Below, piece by piece: positions 9,781-17,850 of a stretch of 64,000 nucleotides of DNA. The notes under the pieces are model-generated. The model was not told the origin of the DNA, did not search any database, and worked only from the letters and a program-made list of their open reading frames with translations. The stretch is from Halobacillus litoralis (GTDB taxonomy: Bacteria > Bacillota > Bacilli > Bacillales > Halobacillaceae): assembly GCF_009856415.1 (NCBI RefSeq), contig NZ_WMEZ01000003.1:62001-126000 (forward strand), in the 5' to 3' direction. Made by a program: the position numbers and the translations under genes. Each line of letters opens with the position of its first letter. The first letter of the stretch is position 1.

Positions 9781-9810
9781 AGAGGGCTATGTAGGATAAC
9801 ATAGCCCTCT
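9781..9810 (+). terminator. Hairpin after the 48-aa gene
   Basis: AGAGGGCTATGT pairs perfectly with ACATAGCCCTCT around a six-base loop. The following run (CTATATATCT) is only moderately T-rich, so it may be a weak terminator or an attenuating hairpin before the next gene. Confidence 0.6.
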
Positions 9811-9841
9811 CTATATATCTAAATAGAAAGGGGACATAAAT

Positions 9842-10138
9842 ATGAAAAGGAAAAAACCAGCAGAGGAAAACACGCCTTCATCTAATGATCTGGATTTAGA
9901 CAGCCTTCTGAAACTTGCTTCAAACCTTACCCATCAAGAATCATTATGGAATCAACTTTCCCGGAACCCTTTAGCGGATGACTCGGATGATGTGGATCTA
10001 TCCGGCATCATGAAAGACATCTCTGAAGCCGCTTCTCATACATTCAGTGGAGTAGAAGAAAGATTAACCGTTATGATTGAAGAACTGAAAAAATTGAACA
10101 ACAACCTGGAATCCTTAAATACAAAGCTTGAACAATAA
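9842..10138 (+). CDS. Hypothetical 98-aa acidic protein with C-terminal coiled coil
   Basis: Hydrophilic 98-residue protein with no signal peptide. A Lys-rich start (MKRKKPAEEN) is followed by an acidic middle (LADDSDDVDLSG) and a C-terminal heptad-like helix, EERLTVMIEELKKLNNNLES, at about residues 70-92, likely to form a coiled coil. A GAAAGGGGA ribosome site precedes the ATG and a terminator follows. I do not recognise the family; it may be a small cytoplasmic structural or adaptor protein. Confidence 0.7.
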   Translation: MKRKKPAEENTPSSNDLDLDSLLKLASNLTHQESLWNQLSRNPLADDSDDVDLSGIMKDISEAASHTFSGVEERLTVMIEELKKLNNNLESLNTKLEQ

Positions 10139-10179
10139 TGAAGCGGGGGATGAACACTGCTCCCCTCTTTCCATAAATA

Positions 10180-10216
10180 AAGAAGCGCCGATCCTCCGCG
10201 GGGATGGGCGCTTCTT
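10180..10216. terminator. Bidirectional terminator between the 98-aa gene and the sortase gene
   Basis: AAGAAGCGCC and GGCGCTTCTT arms with an inner GATCC/GGAT pairing. It has T-rich flanks both ways and separates two convergent transcription units. Confidence 0.75.
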
Positions 10217-10274
10217 GTTCATTACTCAGGATACCTTTCGTTCAAAGAGTAAGGTGGGTATTTCTCCCTCTTTT

Positions 10275-10913
10275 TTACCGCTCGCTCTCTATTAAATCAG
10301 CAATCAGAATATATCTTTCTGGTGCAGGGCCGATAAAATCAAAAGGGTAGCAGGTGGAAACCGTCAACGTAGCCTTCGGTTTGGGAACGATGATCGTGCG
10401 GTCGTCCTGATCGACGATTCTTACCTTCCTGACCTTGTAGGTGAACACACCTGCTTCAGACTTGACGGTCAACCGATCACCGACCCCTACTTCCCCCAGG
10501 CGGCGGAAGACGGTATCGCGGTGACCGGATAATACTGTATTATCCTGTTCCCCCGGGAGCACACTTCCAGCGAAGTGCCCCACCCCTTTTTCCAATTCAT
10601 CCTCATCCGTACCATGATAGATTGGAAGACTTGCATCAAGCTTAGGAATGATGAGCTCTCCCATGTGATCCCCGATATCCGGAACCGACGTGTACAAAGG
10701 GTCGCCGACTTCGCTGGCTGTTTCTTTAGCAGAAAGGCCTGATTCCTGTTCTTCTGACTCAACGACCGGAGCGGCATTGGTTTTATAAAGATAGTATCCT
10801 TTCACTAAAGGATGCAGGTTGGAGCTTGTGTACCACCATCCGAACAGGATCAGTCCGACACCAACCGACAATAACAAAAAGTTCCTCTTACGGTGCTGCC
10901 TTGCTCTATGCAT
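10275..10913 (-). CDS. Class D sortase
   Basis: Membrane-anchored transpeptidase that cuts an LPxT(S/A)-type signal and links the protein to the cell wall. The 212-residue protein has an N-terminal transmembrane anchor (residues about 12-28) and the catalytic triad expected for sortases: His131 in LSGHRDTVF, Cys188 in LTVSTCYPFD and Arg200 in PERYIL. The ATG overlaps the end of the upstream acidic surface protein gene by eight bases, so the two are translationally coupled. That neighbour carries an LPVTS sorting signal and is the obvious substrate. Relatives in B. subtilis (YhcS) prefer LPDTS. Confidence 0.92.
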   Translation of the reverse strand: MHRARQHRKRNFLLLSVGVGLILFGWWYTSSNLHPLVKGYYLYKTNAAPVVESEEQESGLSAKETASEVGDPLYTSVPDIGDHMGELIIPKLDASLPIYHGTDEDELEKGVGHFAGSVLPGEQDNTVLSGHRDTVFRRLGEVGVGDRLTVKSEAGVFTYKVRKVRIVDQDDRTIIVPKPKATLTVSTCYPFDFIGPAPERYILIADLIESER

Positions 10914-11910
10914 CCTGTCTACGGAAGCAAAGGACGAACCAAGCGCCGAGCCCCATCACACTCAAACCGGCGAACACTTTAGTAAGGTACCCTCCGGAAG
11001 TTACTGGAAGACGCTCTCCTTTGACCGTTTTATCAACGCCTTCAGGAGCACTTCCTCCCGTTTTCGCCTCCGATTTTTCCGGAGTTTGCTGAGCCGTGAC
11101 TGCCTGTTCGACCGTCGGCAGATCTTTCGCCGTCTCTTGAAGAAGCTCAGAACCAAACATCTCATTCGTCAGAATAAAGTCAGCTAAAAATTCTCCTTGA
11201 AGATTGTGTAGAACAATTTTCAAATCATAGCCTCCTCCATCAGTCATCTGAATGAGGTCGGCCAAAGTCACAGGCATTTCTTCTCCACTTTTCACGAGAA
11301 AGAACGTCGCATCGATCTCGAACAGGTCAAGCATCTCCTGCATGATCGATAGCAATTCTGCAATTTGTTCCGCCGACAATTCAGTGGCAGACTCAAATTC
11401 TTCAAAGGCCATCAAGCGTTCGTACAACCCATCCAATCTTGCTTCAATGGCTTCACCATCGAGACTTTCCAAGTGAAGGAACAAACGATCCAGTTCTTCA
11501 TTCGATAGTCCAAAATCGCTGAACATATCTTCATAGTCAATATCTATAGTTTCTTCAATCAAGTAGAATTCAATATCATCAATAAACGTGTAATCTTCCA
11601 CCGTTTCACCATATTCAGCAAGAATATCATCCAATTGCTGTCGCGTTAGGCCATAGTCATCCAGCAACTGTTGTAAACTTTCTTCTGTGATCACCGGACC
11701 AAGAAAATCTTTTAATTCTTCCAATGAATCAAAATCACGAAGCCTCAGATCATAATACTCCCATAAATAAGTCTCCAACTCCGCTTCTGTCCAACGAAGC
11801 TCGGAAAGATAGACCTCCAATTCGTTTTGATTCACAGCTGCAAAACCAGTACCCGGAAAACTGCATACCAACATAACCACCGTGAGAAACAGCAACGTCA
11901 ACCTTTTCAA
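10906..11910 (-). CDS. Processed acidic surface protein with LPVTS sorting signal
   Basis: Secreted, wall-anchored protein of 334 residues. The N-terminal signal peptide is MKRLTLLFLTVVMLVCSFPG with a likely cut after GFAA. The middle is strongly acidic and Leu/Glu-rich, built of short repeating units of the type DYGLTRQQLDDILAEYGE (residues about 30-200). The C-terminus is a sortase signal: LPVTS at 301-305, a hydrophobic span and the charged tail RRQDA. TTG start at 11910 after GAGGAAG. It resembles the family called processed acidic surface protein, usually encoded beside a class D sortase, as here. Function in the wall is unknown. Confidence 0.82.
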   Translation of the reverse strand: MKRLTLLFLTVVMLVCSFPGTGFAAVNQNELEVYLSELRWTEAELETYLWEYYDLRLRDFDSLEELKDFLGPVITEESLQQLLDDYGLTRQQLDDILAEYGETVEDYTFIDDIEFYLIEETIDIDYEDMFSDFGLSNEELDRLFLHLESLDGEAIEARLDGLYERLMAFEEFESATELSAEQIAELLSIMQEMLDLFEIDATFFLVKSGEEMPVTLADLIQMTDGGGYDLKIVLHNLQGEFLADFILTNEMFGSELLQETAKDLPTVEQAVTAQQTPEKSEAKTGGSAPEGVDKTVKGERLPVTSGGYLTKVFAGLSVMGLGAWFVLCFRRQDA

Positions 11911-12032
11911 TCGTCATCTTCCTCTACCATTTTATACTTACGAATCTATTATAATCGAGGAATTGAGGAAAAGGATATAAATATTTTACAGGTCATCATA
12001 GATTTGTATTCGCACCTGGTCCACCTTCCGCT

Positions 12033-12067
12033 AAAAAGCACAGGCCATTGATTCGGCCCGTGCTTTT
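12033..12067. terminator. Terminator after the decayed lipase gene
   Basis: AAAAGCAC and GTGCTTTT arms with inner GGCC/GGCC pairing around ATTGATTC, T-rich on both sides. It lies 19 bp past the stop of the 12086-12890 remnant. Confidence 0.75.
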
Positions 12068-12085
12068 TTCTAAAGGATATTGACG

Positions 12086-12890
12086 TCAGCTGTATGAACC
12101 GATTATGCGACGAAAAATGTCCTTGGATTTGTAAAGGACTTCAATATGTATCCCCTCAACTGTGTAGTGGTCTCCGTCCAGCAAAAAACACTTTCTTCTA
12201 TGGCAGCCCCGTCCCCCCTTATTCGTAAAAGAGGCAGCGGCGGTTACCTCCCCTCCTACGCTCCCTTTGCTGTATAAGGAACACCTTCCAAGTAATTGAT
12301 CGATGCTCCGTTCATTTATAATGGCGCGTTCAGCATTCAGCGAATTGAGAAAAGCATTGGTCGTCTTCAATTGAGAATAAGGAAGAAGGTTGCGGTTGCT
12401 TAGATTATTCATGATTTAATAGTTCTGATAAAGGTAAGATATCCTGTAAACCTGGAAAGTGCGTATGAATGACATGCATCCGGTTCCCCTTGTAATGATG
12501 GCTCAGATACTCCAAATACCACCGTATATAAAAATGCACAAAATCGATCTTACCCTATAGCGGTGGCGACAGTTCTCCACCGGTCCAATAACTGTAGTTC
12601 GGTGCTGAGACGGCATTCGGTGTACAGAGTTGAATCAGCTGATTGACATCATTCTTTTACTCGTCCCCCTTGGACATACGCCCTAGCAACTAAGCCTCCC
12701 ATACTGTGACTGACATGTTTCACCCGTTCCGCTCCCGTCTGCCGCTTAGCGAGAGCAACCGTCTTCGCCAAGTAATGGCTTGCGGAATGTTCTACTTTTT
12801 GCCTCCAGTCATAAAAACAAATGAAAAGAGAATTATTTCACTTACTTTCTTGCTGGGCCCGTCCAATCGATCAGATGACTTCTCAACCCG
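12086..12890 (-). pseudogene. Decayed alpha/beta hydrolase (lipase/esterase)
   Basis: Joining frames on the minus strand restores a lipase-like protein. FYDWRQKVEHSASHYLAKTV leads into the nucleophile elbow VSHSMGGLVARAYVQG near 12700. A shifted frame then gives DVNQLIQLCTPNAVSAPNYS followed by an in-frame TAG, then IHTHFPGLQDILPLSELLN. A last frame (open 12412-12086) supplies the C-terminal part NAFLNSLNAERAIINERSID up to a possible DGDHYTVE catalytic-His segment. At least two frameshifts and one stop are needed, so it is not functional as one protein. The last 108 codons remain open and could be mistaken for a gene. The match to serine hydrolases rests on the SHSMGG motif and the following LCTPN. 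Confidence 0.75.
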
Positions 12891-12900
12891 GCAGTAAATA

Positions 12901-12940
12901 AAACAGAACTCCATTCGTAACTACGAATGGAGTTCTGTTT
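12901..12940. terminator. Bidirectional terminator after the 12972-13640 gene
   Basis: Perfect 19-bp arms beginning AAACAGAACTCCATTCG, separated by two bases. T-rich both ways; ends the minus-strand gene at 12972. Confidence 0.85.
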
Positions 12941-12971
12941 TCCGAGTTTTCTCCTCTTTTACTCAGCGAGA

Positions 12972-13640
12972 TTACTTCAGACTCTTCACGTTCATTTGAG
13001 AATCTTTCTTTTTTATACCATCCACTTCCAGGCGTAGACGCTCTAATTCTTCCAGTAACTCCATCACCATTTCATCGCTCTTTCGCAGCTCATCATTCAT
13101 AGCAGCAATCATTTCTTCTTCCCAGTTGAACGGATCCCCTAGTTCAGGAGTGATGGGAATATCTTTATAAACGATTCCTTCTTCTTCCTCTGTGGGCTTA
13201 AAGAAAATAGCGACCTCACAACCTCTATCACCTACTGCAATCCGTTTGCGCAAATTCACTTTTCCATATCCCATTCTTCTGGAGGCCATTCCTCCAAATA
13301 CACTGGATGTCATCATACATAAATGTGGAGCATCGTGGACAGCTTCTCCAAAAGGACAAGCAGAAGCTTTTACAATAACATGATCTTCATGAACTTCTGA
13401 GATTTCAAAATGTCCACCGATTGAATTCTTCAAGTCGACGATCACACGGGCATATTGATCAGGTGTCCATGCTCTCCCTTTTTCATCGTAGAAGGATTCA
13501 AACCATTCCCCTGTTTTGATTCCTAACTGGCGGATATACTCCTCCGCTTTTGATCCGACCGTACGGCTGTGCAGGTGAGCGTATTGGGCAATGAGTTTTG
13601 ATAAAAATAACGTCCCAGAAAGTTCCATAGGCTTTCTCAT
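12972..13640 (-). CDS. Putative methanogen-output-domain-like (V4R-like) protein, 222 aa
   Basis: Cytoplasmic protein of 222 residues. A globular part (residues about 10-165) contains VKASACPFGEAVHDAPHLC, with two cysteines and two histidines that could bind a metal or ligand. A C-terminal coiled coil follows, rich in Glu/Leu (MVMELLEELERLRLEVDGIK, residues about 190-209). The layout and CPFG motif resemble the small ligand-sensing domain called methanogen output domain 1, related to V4R, but the assignment is from memory and uncertain. The ATG at 13640 follows GGGAGAGG. It stands alone with its own terminator. A sensory or scaffold role is inferred. Confidence 0.6.
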   Translation of the reverse strand: MRKPMELSGTLFLSKLIAQYAHLHSRTVGSKAEEYIRQLGIKTGEWFESFYDEKGRAWTPDQYARVIVDLKNSIGGHFEISEVHEDHVIVKASACPFGEAVHDAPHLCMMTSSVFGGMASRRMGYGKVNLRKRIAVGDRGCEVAIFFKPTEEEEGIVYKDIPITPELGDPFNWEEEMIAAMNDELRKSDEMVMELLEELERLRLEVDGIKKKDSQMNVKSLK

Positions 13641-14109
13641 TCTACTACCTCTCCCTATCTTCTTTCCTTACATTATAGCCGATAGAGGAGGGGGTTCCTA
13701 ATGAAAAAATCCCGTTCGTGCAATAAATTCAGACCTTAACACATGTGTTTTTGCAGAATAGAAATACACTGAAAATAAAAAGTCCGACTAAATAAATGAC
13801 AATAAGTATGTAATCAATAATAAAAGCTTTGAAGCGAAGTAAAAATGAGGCATTCATTCACACGCCTTCTTTCGTTTAGAGTTGTAAGTCTACTAAAACT
13901 GCTCCGTTAGCATAATAAGCGATAGCCACTGTATAGCTATCGCCCTGATAAAGTAAGACTTAATTTCAATTATTTTGTATAAATTATTTACTAACGCACC
14001 ATTTAGCTCTGTAAATGATCAATATTATTCCACTCTTATTCAAAAAGTAACTGCCAAGTCACCTGTTAAACCTGCATGACTGGATTTCTTCTTATACTTG
14101 AGTGTCCTT
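13641..14109. other. Gene-free AT-rich stretch
   Basis: No supported gene. It holds one degenerate copy of the dispersed element with its flanking hairpin (13917-13973) and a CTAACGCACC string at 13991 that recurs at 22904. This marks the left border of the first AT-rich accessory region. Confidence 0.6.
13917..13973 (+). repeat. Dispersed element copy (degenerate) with 5' hairpin
   Basis: GCGATAGC pairs with GCTATCGC around an eight-base loop and runs into the motif GCCCTGATAAAGTAAGACTT. It lies about 140 bp past the minus-strand remnant at 14110-14335. Confidence 0.55.
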
Positions 14110-14335
14110 TTTCAAATTGCCAATATAAGCCCTATGATACAATGTATAAATCTATTACCTACTGTAATAAGACCTACAAAAGCTGCCATTATTGATCCCC
14201 CTTGACCGGCGTTATCAGCACCTATCAGGATCCCACCGACAGCAAAGCCAAGCCCAACGCCAAGAATTGCTAATAAAACACCAGAAGCCCAGAGGGATAA
14301 TCCCCACTTCTATGCCAATGAATTGCGTATAGGTG
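14110..14335 (-). pseudogene. Remnant of a small membrane protein, paralogous to 52678-52986
   Basis: The minus strand reads LWASGVLLAILGVGLGFAVG then GAFVGL-like IMAAFVGLITVGNRFIHC and stops. This aligns with LWGSGLLLATAGVILGFLTG and YGAFVGLVIVGNGLLLFLTG in the intact plus-strand gene at 52678-52986. The upstream part (WHRSG, matching WYRNG) is in another frame, so a frameshift is present. No start codon with a ribosome site was found. It is a decayed second copy of an accessory membrane protein of unknown function. Confidence 0.65.
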
Positions 14336-14402
14336 TGCGGATACATAGCTCCCGTTTGTTATATAAGTTAAGTTCCAAATTACTGCTATTTTAATCGTTG
14401 TT

Positions 14403-14615
14403 TTACTTATGTTTGAAAATAACTATCCTACACTCTTCACACCTTAACGCTTGTGTTTTTTTGACTTTAAACCATGCATCACCTATTAATGTTTCACTCC
14501 CAAAATCAGCAAAGATGGAATCAGGCGAGTCTGACCAGCAAATTCTTCGAGGAGAGAATATATATCCTTGCTTCAACTCTTTCCCACATTCAGGACACCT
14601 TACAACATCGTCCAT
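14403..14615 (-). CDS. Small zinc-ribbon protein (PF20097/DUF6487-like)
   Basis: Seventy-residue cytoplasmic protein with two Cys pairs: CPECGKEL at residues 8-15 and CEEC near residue 60, a likely single zinc-ribbon. The middle (YIFSPRRICWSDSP) resembles the small PF20097-type family of unknown function. The ATG at 14615 follows AAGGTGG. Monocistronic by position. DNA, RNA or protein binding cannot be told apart. Confidence 0.7.
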   Translation of the reverse strand: MDDVVRCPECGKELKQGYIFSPRRICWSDSPDSIFADFGSETLIGDAWFKVKKTQALRCEECRIVIFKHK

Positions 14616-14745
14616 TGTTAGTTACACCACCTTCATCTTAGCTTTCTTATTGAAATAGCTAGTAAGCATGTTCCCGTTATTTTTAAATTAACTTTTATTT
14701 TGTTCTATGAGTATGTAATATGAGCGAGTACTCTATTAAGCAATC

Positions 14746-14780
14746 GCCCCCGTTTACGTTAGAGCTCAGTTTCAAGATAA
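14746..14780 (+). repeat. Dispersed element copy
   Basis: GCCCCCGTTTACGTTAGAGC then TCAGTTTCAAGATAA. Overlaps the stop region of the minus gene at 14782. The flank CTATTAAGCAATC is shared with copies at 25826, 55551 and 55991. Confidence 0.85.
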
Positions 14781-14781
14781 T

Positions 14782-15123
14782 CTATAGATCATATCGTTCT
14801 TTTACCTCCTTCATCTCCCTCCTTATATCTTTACTTTTATCCCTAGACAAATTGTTTATAATCCGGTTAAGAATTTTCAAAGAAGGCTCTGGACATTCAT
14901 AAAGGAAATATTCTGTATTAACTCCTATGACACTAGCCACTGCTTCCCTCAATGATAAACTTGAATGCTCAGTAAGTTGCAATAGCTTGGCTAAATACCA
15001 CTCCGTATCTTCCGTGTCCTGATAGCTAAGAAGCACCTCTTCAATCAGAAATTCCTCTTGACCTAAAAATATGGTTTCAGCTTCTTCCTTTGACCAACTG
15101 TCTTTCTCATATTCTTGACTCAA
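14782..15123 (-). CDS. Hypothetical 113-aa protein coupled to an SMI1/KNR4 gene
   Basis: Acidic helical cytoplasmic protein of 113 residues, unrecognised. Visible text includes WYLAKLLQLTEHSSLSLREA and a charged C-terminus with ERYDL; the helical pattern is compatible with an immunity or adaptor protein. The start is TTG at 15123, overlapping the TGA of the upstream SMI1 gene by four bases, so it is translationally coupled to it. Partnering in a polymorphic-toxin immunity role is inferred from the neighbour only. Confidence 0.65.
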   Translation of the reverse strand: MSQEYEKDSWSKEEAETIFLGQEEFLIEEVLLSYQDTEDTEWYLAKLLQLTEHSSLSLREAVASVIGVNTEYFLYECPEPSLKILNRIINNLSRDKSKDIRREMKEVKERYDL

Positions 15124-15560
15124 TTCTTTATAAGTAAGTTTTTCAAGAACTCTTCAAAGCTCGCAGCTACTTTCATTACTTCTTTACTATCTGCTTCAAT
15201 ATATATAACATGGGGGGGTTCAGAGGAGTAATCTAAAGCAAACCAAGCGTTTCCTTCACCATTGAAGACTAAAATGTCTTGAAGAAGGTCCCACTCCTTA
15301 ATCAAATATGGACTGTCTAATAACCCGGGATAGCCAACTCCATAAATGTGGTTAATTTCTAAGTAAACGTCCTCTTCTTGAAAGCCACCTACATGAATTG
15401 AGTTATATTTAATAGTTCCACCGTTTTGGTTTTGTAGTATCCTCTTATAGCTGAGTGGTAACTTAAGCTTAAGACTTCTCTCATAAGCATTTATTGTTAG
15501 CTCATCAATATCCCCTAATTTATAAGGATCAGCATCATAATTTGTAACCCAAATATCCAA
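15120..15560 (-). CDS. SMI1/KNR4-family (SUKH) immunity-type protein
   Basis: Cytoplasmic protein of 146 residues with the SUKH fold signatures: an early helix with LKLPLSYKRILQNQNGGTIK (residues about 32-51), a middle IYGVGYPGL, and the aromatic strand NAWFALDYSSEPPHVIYIEA followed by FEEFLKNL. In bacteria this family neutralises polymorphic toxins; no toxin gene is near, so it may be an orphan immunity gene. TTG start at 15560 after AGGAGGT at longer spacing. First gene of a two-gene operon with the 113-aa protein. Confidence 0.82.
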   Translation of the reverse strand: MDIWVTNYDADPYKLGDIDELTINAYERSLKLKLPLSYKRILQNQNGGTIKYNSIHVGGFQEEDVYLEINHIYGVGYPGLLDSPYLIKEWDLLQDILVFNGEGNAWFALDYSSEPPHVIYIEADSKEVMKVAASFEEFLKNLLIKN

Positions 15561-15647
15561 ATTAATTTATACCTCCTCAAATAGTACAAACTTGATAACC
15601 AGGCAATAAATGGGCTTTCTCAGTGACGATCCTTTTATTGAGGAATT

Positions 15648-15680
15648 CCCCCCAATGACGGAAGACTTGAATTCGTGATA
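15648..15680 (+). repeat. Dispersed element copy
   Basis: CCCCCCAATGACGGAAGACT then TGAATTCGTGATA; four bases past the stop of the minus gene at 15684. Confidence 0.75.
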
Positions 15681-15683
15681 CCC

Positions 15684-15902
15684 TCAACTTATATATTTTG
15701 AACGTTTCTTATTAAAGAAATTTGATGTAATTATCAATAATAGTCCCATTACTATCATGGGAATTGATGCAACCTCTAACAAATTTGGCGTACCATTAAT
15801 ACCCAAAATCTCACTAAATGCTAATCCAGCAGCAAAAATCCATAAACCTAAATAAGCAAGCCATTTCCCTGTTGTGGTTTTCCTATTTGAAAACACCCAC
15901 AT
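15684..15902 (-). CDS. Small two-helix membrane protein (72 aa), unknown
   Basis: Two hydrophobic segments are evident, WLAYLGLWIFAAGLAF (residues about 14-29) and IPMIVMGLLLIITSNFF (about 47-63), with basic ends (SNRKTTTGK and NKKRSKY). The family is not recognised. An AGGAGAA site precedes the ATG at 15902. An element copy follows the stop directly. Confidence 0.65.
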   Translation of the reverse strand: MWVFSNRKTTTGKWLAYLGLWIFAAGLAFSEILGINGTPNLLEVASIPMIVMGLLLIITSNFFNKKRSKYIS

Positions 15903-16040
15903 TCTCCTCTCAGCAAATGCTATTTCATTTCACATTTTCTATACAAATTATTTAATAATAGGCAAGCAAATACATCATATCAAATTTACAGTTTAATGGA
16001 AATAATAACCATATTAGTCGTTTAGTCGTATATTCCTTTA

Positions 16041-16107
16041 ATTATCTCGAAACTCAGCCTTCAACAATCCTGCTCCGTTTGACGAAGACTCTGCTTCGAG
16101 ACAATAA
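16041..16107. repeat. Inverted-pair copy of the dispersed element
   Basis: The left arm is minus-orientated (TTATCTCGAAACTCAGCCTT) and the right arm plus-orientated (GACGAAGACTCTGCTTCGAG), separated by CAACAATCCTGCTCCGTTT. Together they form a long hairpin. It lies between the 72-aa gene and the end of the DUF4397 gene. Confidence 0.7.
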
Positions 16108-16142
16108 ATATCAACAGAGCCAAATGTAAAGAGAGTACAAAA

Positions 16143-16170
16143 AAACAGGCATAAACAATGCCTGTTTTTT
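16143..16170 (-). terminator. Terminator of the DUF4397 gene
   Basis: AAACAGGCAT and ATGCCTGTTT arms with a short loop; on the minus strand it is followed by five T. Just past the stop at 16174. Confidence 0.85.
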
Positions 16171-16173
16171 TAT

Positions 16174-16932
16174 CTAAGGTTGTAGAAACATAGCTTCTAG
16201 CTGCGGTTGACCACCTGCTAAACCTAACGCTGCAGCTGTATACACCTGATTCGGGCTTACAGTTACTCCAGGTACTTCTAATGCCGCTTGATTGGTTCCT
16301 GCCACGCGGACTTCCAAATCTACAGTTGATGGCGGCAGAGTCACATAGCGGGTAGCTTTTCCAAAAGGAATGTTTCTAAAGAGAACGTCTCCTCCTTTGA
16401 CGGCAATGTCAACAGCTGGTGCATTCGGGGATAAATGCCAGAAACGAACCTTAGCTTTTCCATTTGACACTGCGTTATTATCCATAACTGCAATCAGTTG
16501 GAGGTTGTTGAGTTTTCCAGCAGCGGCAACTGTGTACATGTTCCCTCCCTCTACGCCAACGTTCTGCGAAAGTACGGGCTGATTGGTGGTACCAGCTGGA
16601 TAAATATCGATTGTATACTGGCCTTCTGGAACATCTAAATAGTCGCTTTGCTGCTTATAAGAAACGTTTTCTAAGACCTTCTGACCATTCACATACACAT
16701 CAACAGCTGGTGCATCTGGGGACGCGTGGAGAACTCTCACTTGTGCCGGTGAGCCGGTCATCCCCATCCCTTGATCACTCCGCTCACACATCAACCACTG
16801 CTGCATACATTGCAGATGCATGTGGTAATAGTGCACATGTTTTTGCGGATTCAAATACTTATAATAGTTGGCGAGCATATCATATTTAGCAGCCTGCCAT
16901 GCCAACATATCCGGGTTTCCATATTGGTACAT
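16174..16932 (-). CDS. DUF4397 domain protein (two repeats)
   Basis: A 252-residue protein made of a His/Tyr/Met-rich N-terminal part (YHMHLQCMQQWLMCE) and two tandem DUF4397 beta domains. These begin VRVLHASPDAPAVDVYVNG (about residue 65) and VRFWHLSPNAPAVDIAVKG (about 160). No signal peptide is visible. Relatives in bacilli are often cell-surface or spore-associated, but that is inference. The start was set at the ATG at 16932 after AAAGGGGTGGG; a TTG 18 bp upstream lies inside that site. Own terminator downstream. Confidence 0.85.
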   Translation of the reverse strand: MYQYGNPDMLAWQAAKYDMLANYYKYLNPQKHVHYYHMHLQCMQQWLMCERSDQGMGMTGSPAQVRVLHASPDAPAVDVYVNGQKVLENVSYKQQSDYLDVPEGQYTIDIYPAGTTNQPVLSQNVGVEGGNMYTVAAAGKLNNLQLIAVMDNNAVSNGKAKVRFWHLSPNAPAVDIAVKGGDVLFRNIPFGKATRYVTLPPSTVDLEVRVAGTNQAALEVPGVTVSPNQVYTAAALGLAGGQPQLEAMFLQP

Positions 16933-17301
16933 CACACCCACCCCTTTCAAAAATTCCCCAATTAAAGCTTATTCACCTATGAGAAGAGAAGAACTAAAAG
17001 CACATCTTCTCTAATGGCGAAGGATGGGTTGTTATAAAAATTCTTAATTAGGGGCTTTATTAAGGTTGATTGTCGATCTGCCTTAGTAAAGAAACTACCA
17101 ATATTCAAGGAAGTTTCCTTTGTATATTCGCTTATTAAACTAAACTAACCCCTTAGAATACGCGGATTTAAATAAAGGATTTAAGATCTTTTTAAGGAAA
17201 ACAGTTCTTTCTCTTTAATTTTTCATCACAAAAAGCATACCATTTTACGCGAGTAATGGTACTTATCTTAATATGCATAATGTGTCATCTCTGGTGGAAA
17301 A

Positions 17302-17335
17302 CCCTCGTTAGTTGAAGACTCGAAATCAAGATATC
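17302..17335 (+). repeat. Dispersed element copy
   Basis: CCCTCGTTAGTTGAAGACTC then GAAATCAAGATATC. No gene identified directly to its right. Confidence 0.75.
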
Positions 17336-17423
17336 ATAATACGGATCCTTAATTAACGTCCTAGATAGGTTAACTAGCAGATTGAAACTTCTTTTTTCTC
17401 GACTTCACCATTTCTATTTACAG

Positions 17424-17455
17424 TGGCGGTTTTTAAGACTCAGCTTCAAGATATT
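17424..17455 (+). repeat. Dispersed element copy
   Basis: Reads GGCGGTTTTTAAGACTCAGC then TTCAAGATAT. It sits about 25 bp past the remnant at 17478-17580. Confidence 0.7.
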
Positions 17456-17477
17456 CTAAGAAAGAAGCATTTATTTA

Positions 17478-17580
17478 TACCTCAACGCACACCCGAACCG
17501 TTCAATTCCAAAATACTTTTCTCCTAAACTTGTTATTCCTTTATAGAAATTCACAGCATCGATTGACCATCGATATAAAA
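17478..17580 (-). pseudogene. C-terminal gene fragment, unknown family
   Basis: The minus strand reads RWSIDAVNFYKGITSLGEKY followed by FGIERFGCALRYK and a stop. No start or upstream frame was found. A similar string, RSLTFAINLYEGINDFYKIH, occurs on the minus strand at 17890-17970, so two decayed relatives may lie side by side. Family unknown. Confidence 0.4.
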
Positions 17581-17686
17581 AAATTGTCAAAATATGTTCT
17601 TTCTTAAATTGAAATTATCAATCCACAAAATGAAACTTTTTGTAATAAATCACCGTATTACAGATGACCATATCTGGAGGTGCGTT

Positions 17687-17776
17687 ATGAAAAACATTAT
17701 CAAACTTATACTTGCAGTAATATTAGGTATAGCATTATGGGATGGAATAAAGTACATATGGAATCTACTAGTTTAA
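17687..17776 (+). CDS. 29-aa single-pass membrane peptide
   Basis: MKNIIKLILAVILGIALWDG then IKYIWNLLV: one transmembrane helix with a basic N-terminus. A TGGAGGTG ribosome site precedes the ATG at 17687 and a terminator hairpin with seven T follows, which supports a real gene. A longer open frame starts at 17594 but lacks a ribosome site. Function unknown; the size fits a small regulatory or toxin-like membrane peptide. Confidence 0.6.
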   Translation: MKNIIKLILAVILGIALWDGIKYIWNLLV

Positions 17777-17788
17777 ATCACGGAAGAA

Positions 17789-17813
17789 CAACCATTTTTG
17801 GTTGTTTTTTTAT
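17789..17813 (+). terminator. Terminator of the 29-aa peptide gene
   Basis: ACAACCA and TGGTTGT arms around TTTT, followed by a run of T. Confidence 0.8.
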
Positions 17814-17850
17814 ACGGTCAATTAGTGATCAATGAACTATTGCATAAAAG

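Larger units (their letters stand above)
16933..17477. other. Gene-free AT-rich stretch with two element copies
   Basis: No supported gene. Element copies are present at 17302-17335 and 17424-17455. Confidence 0.55.
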
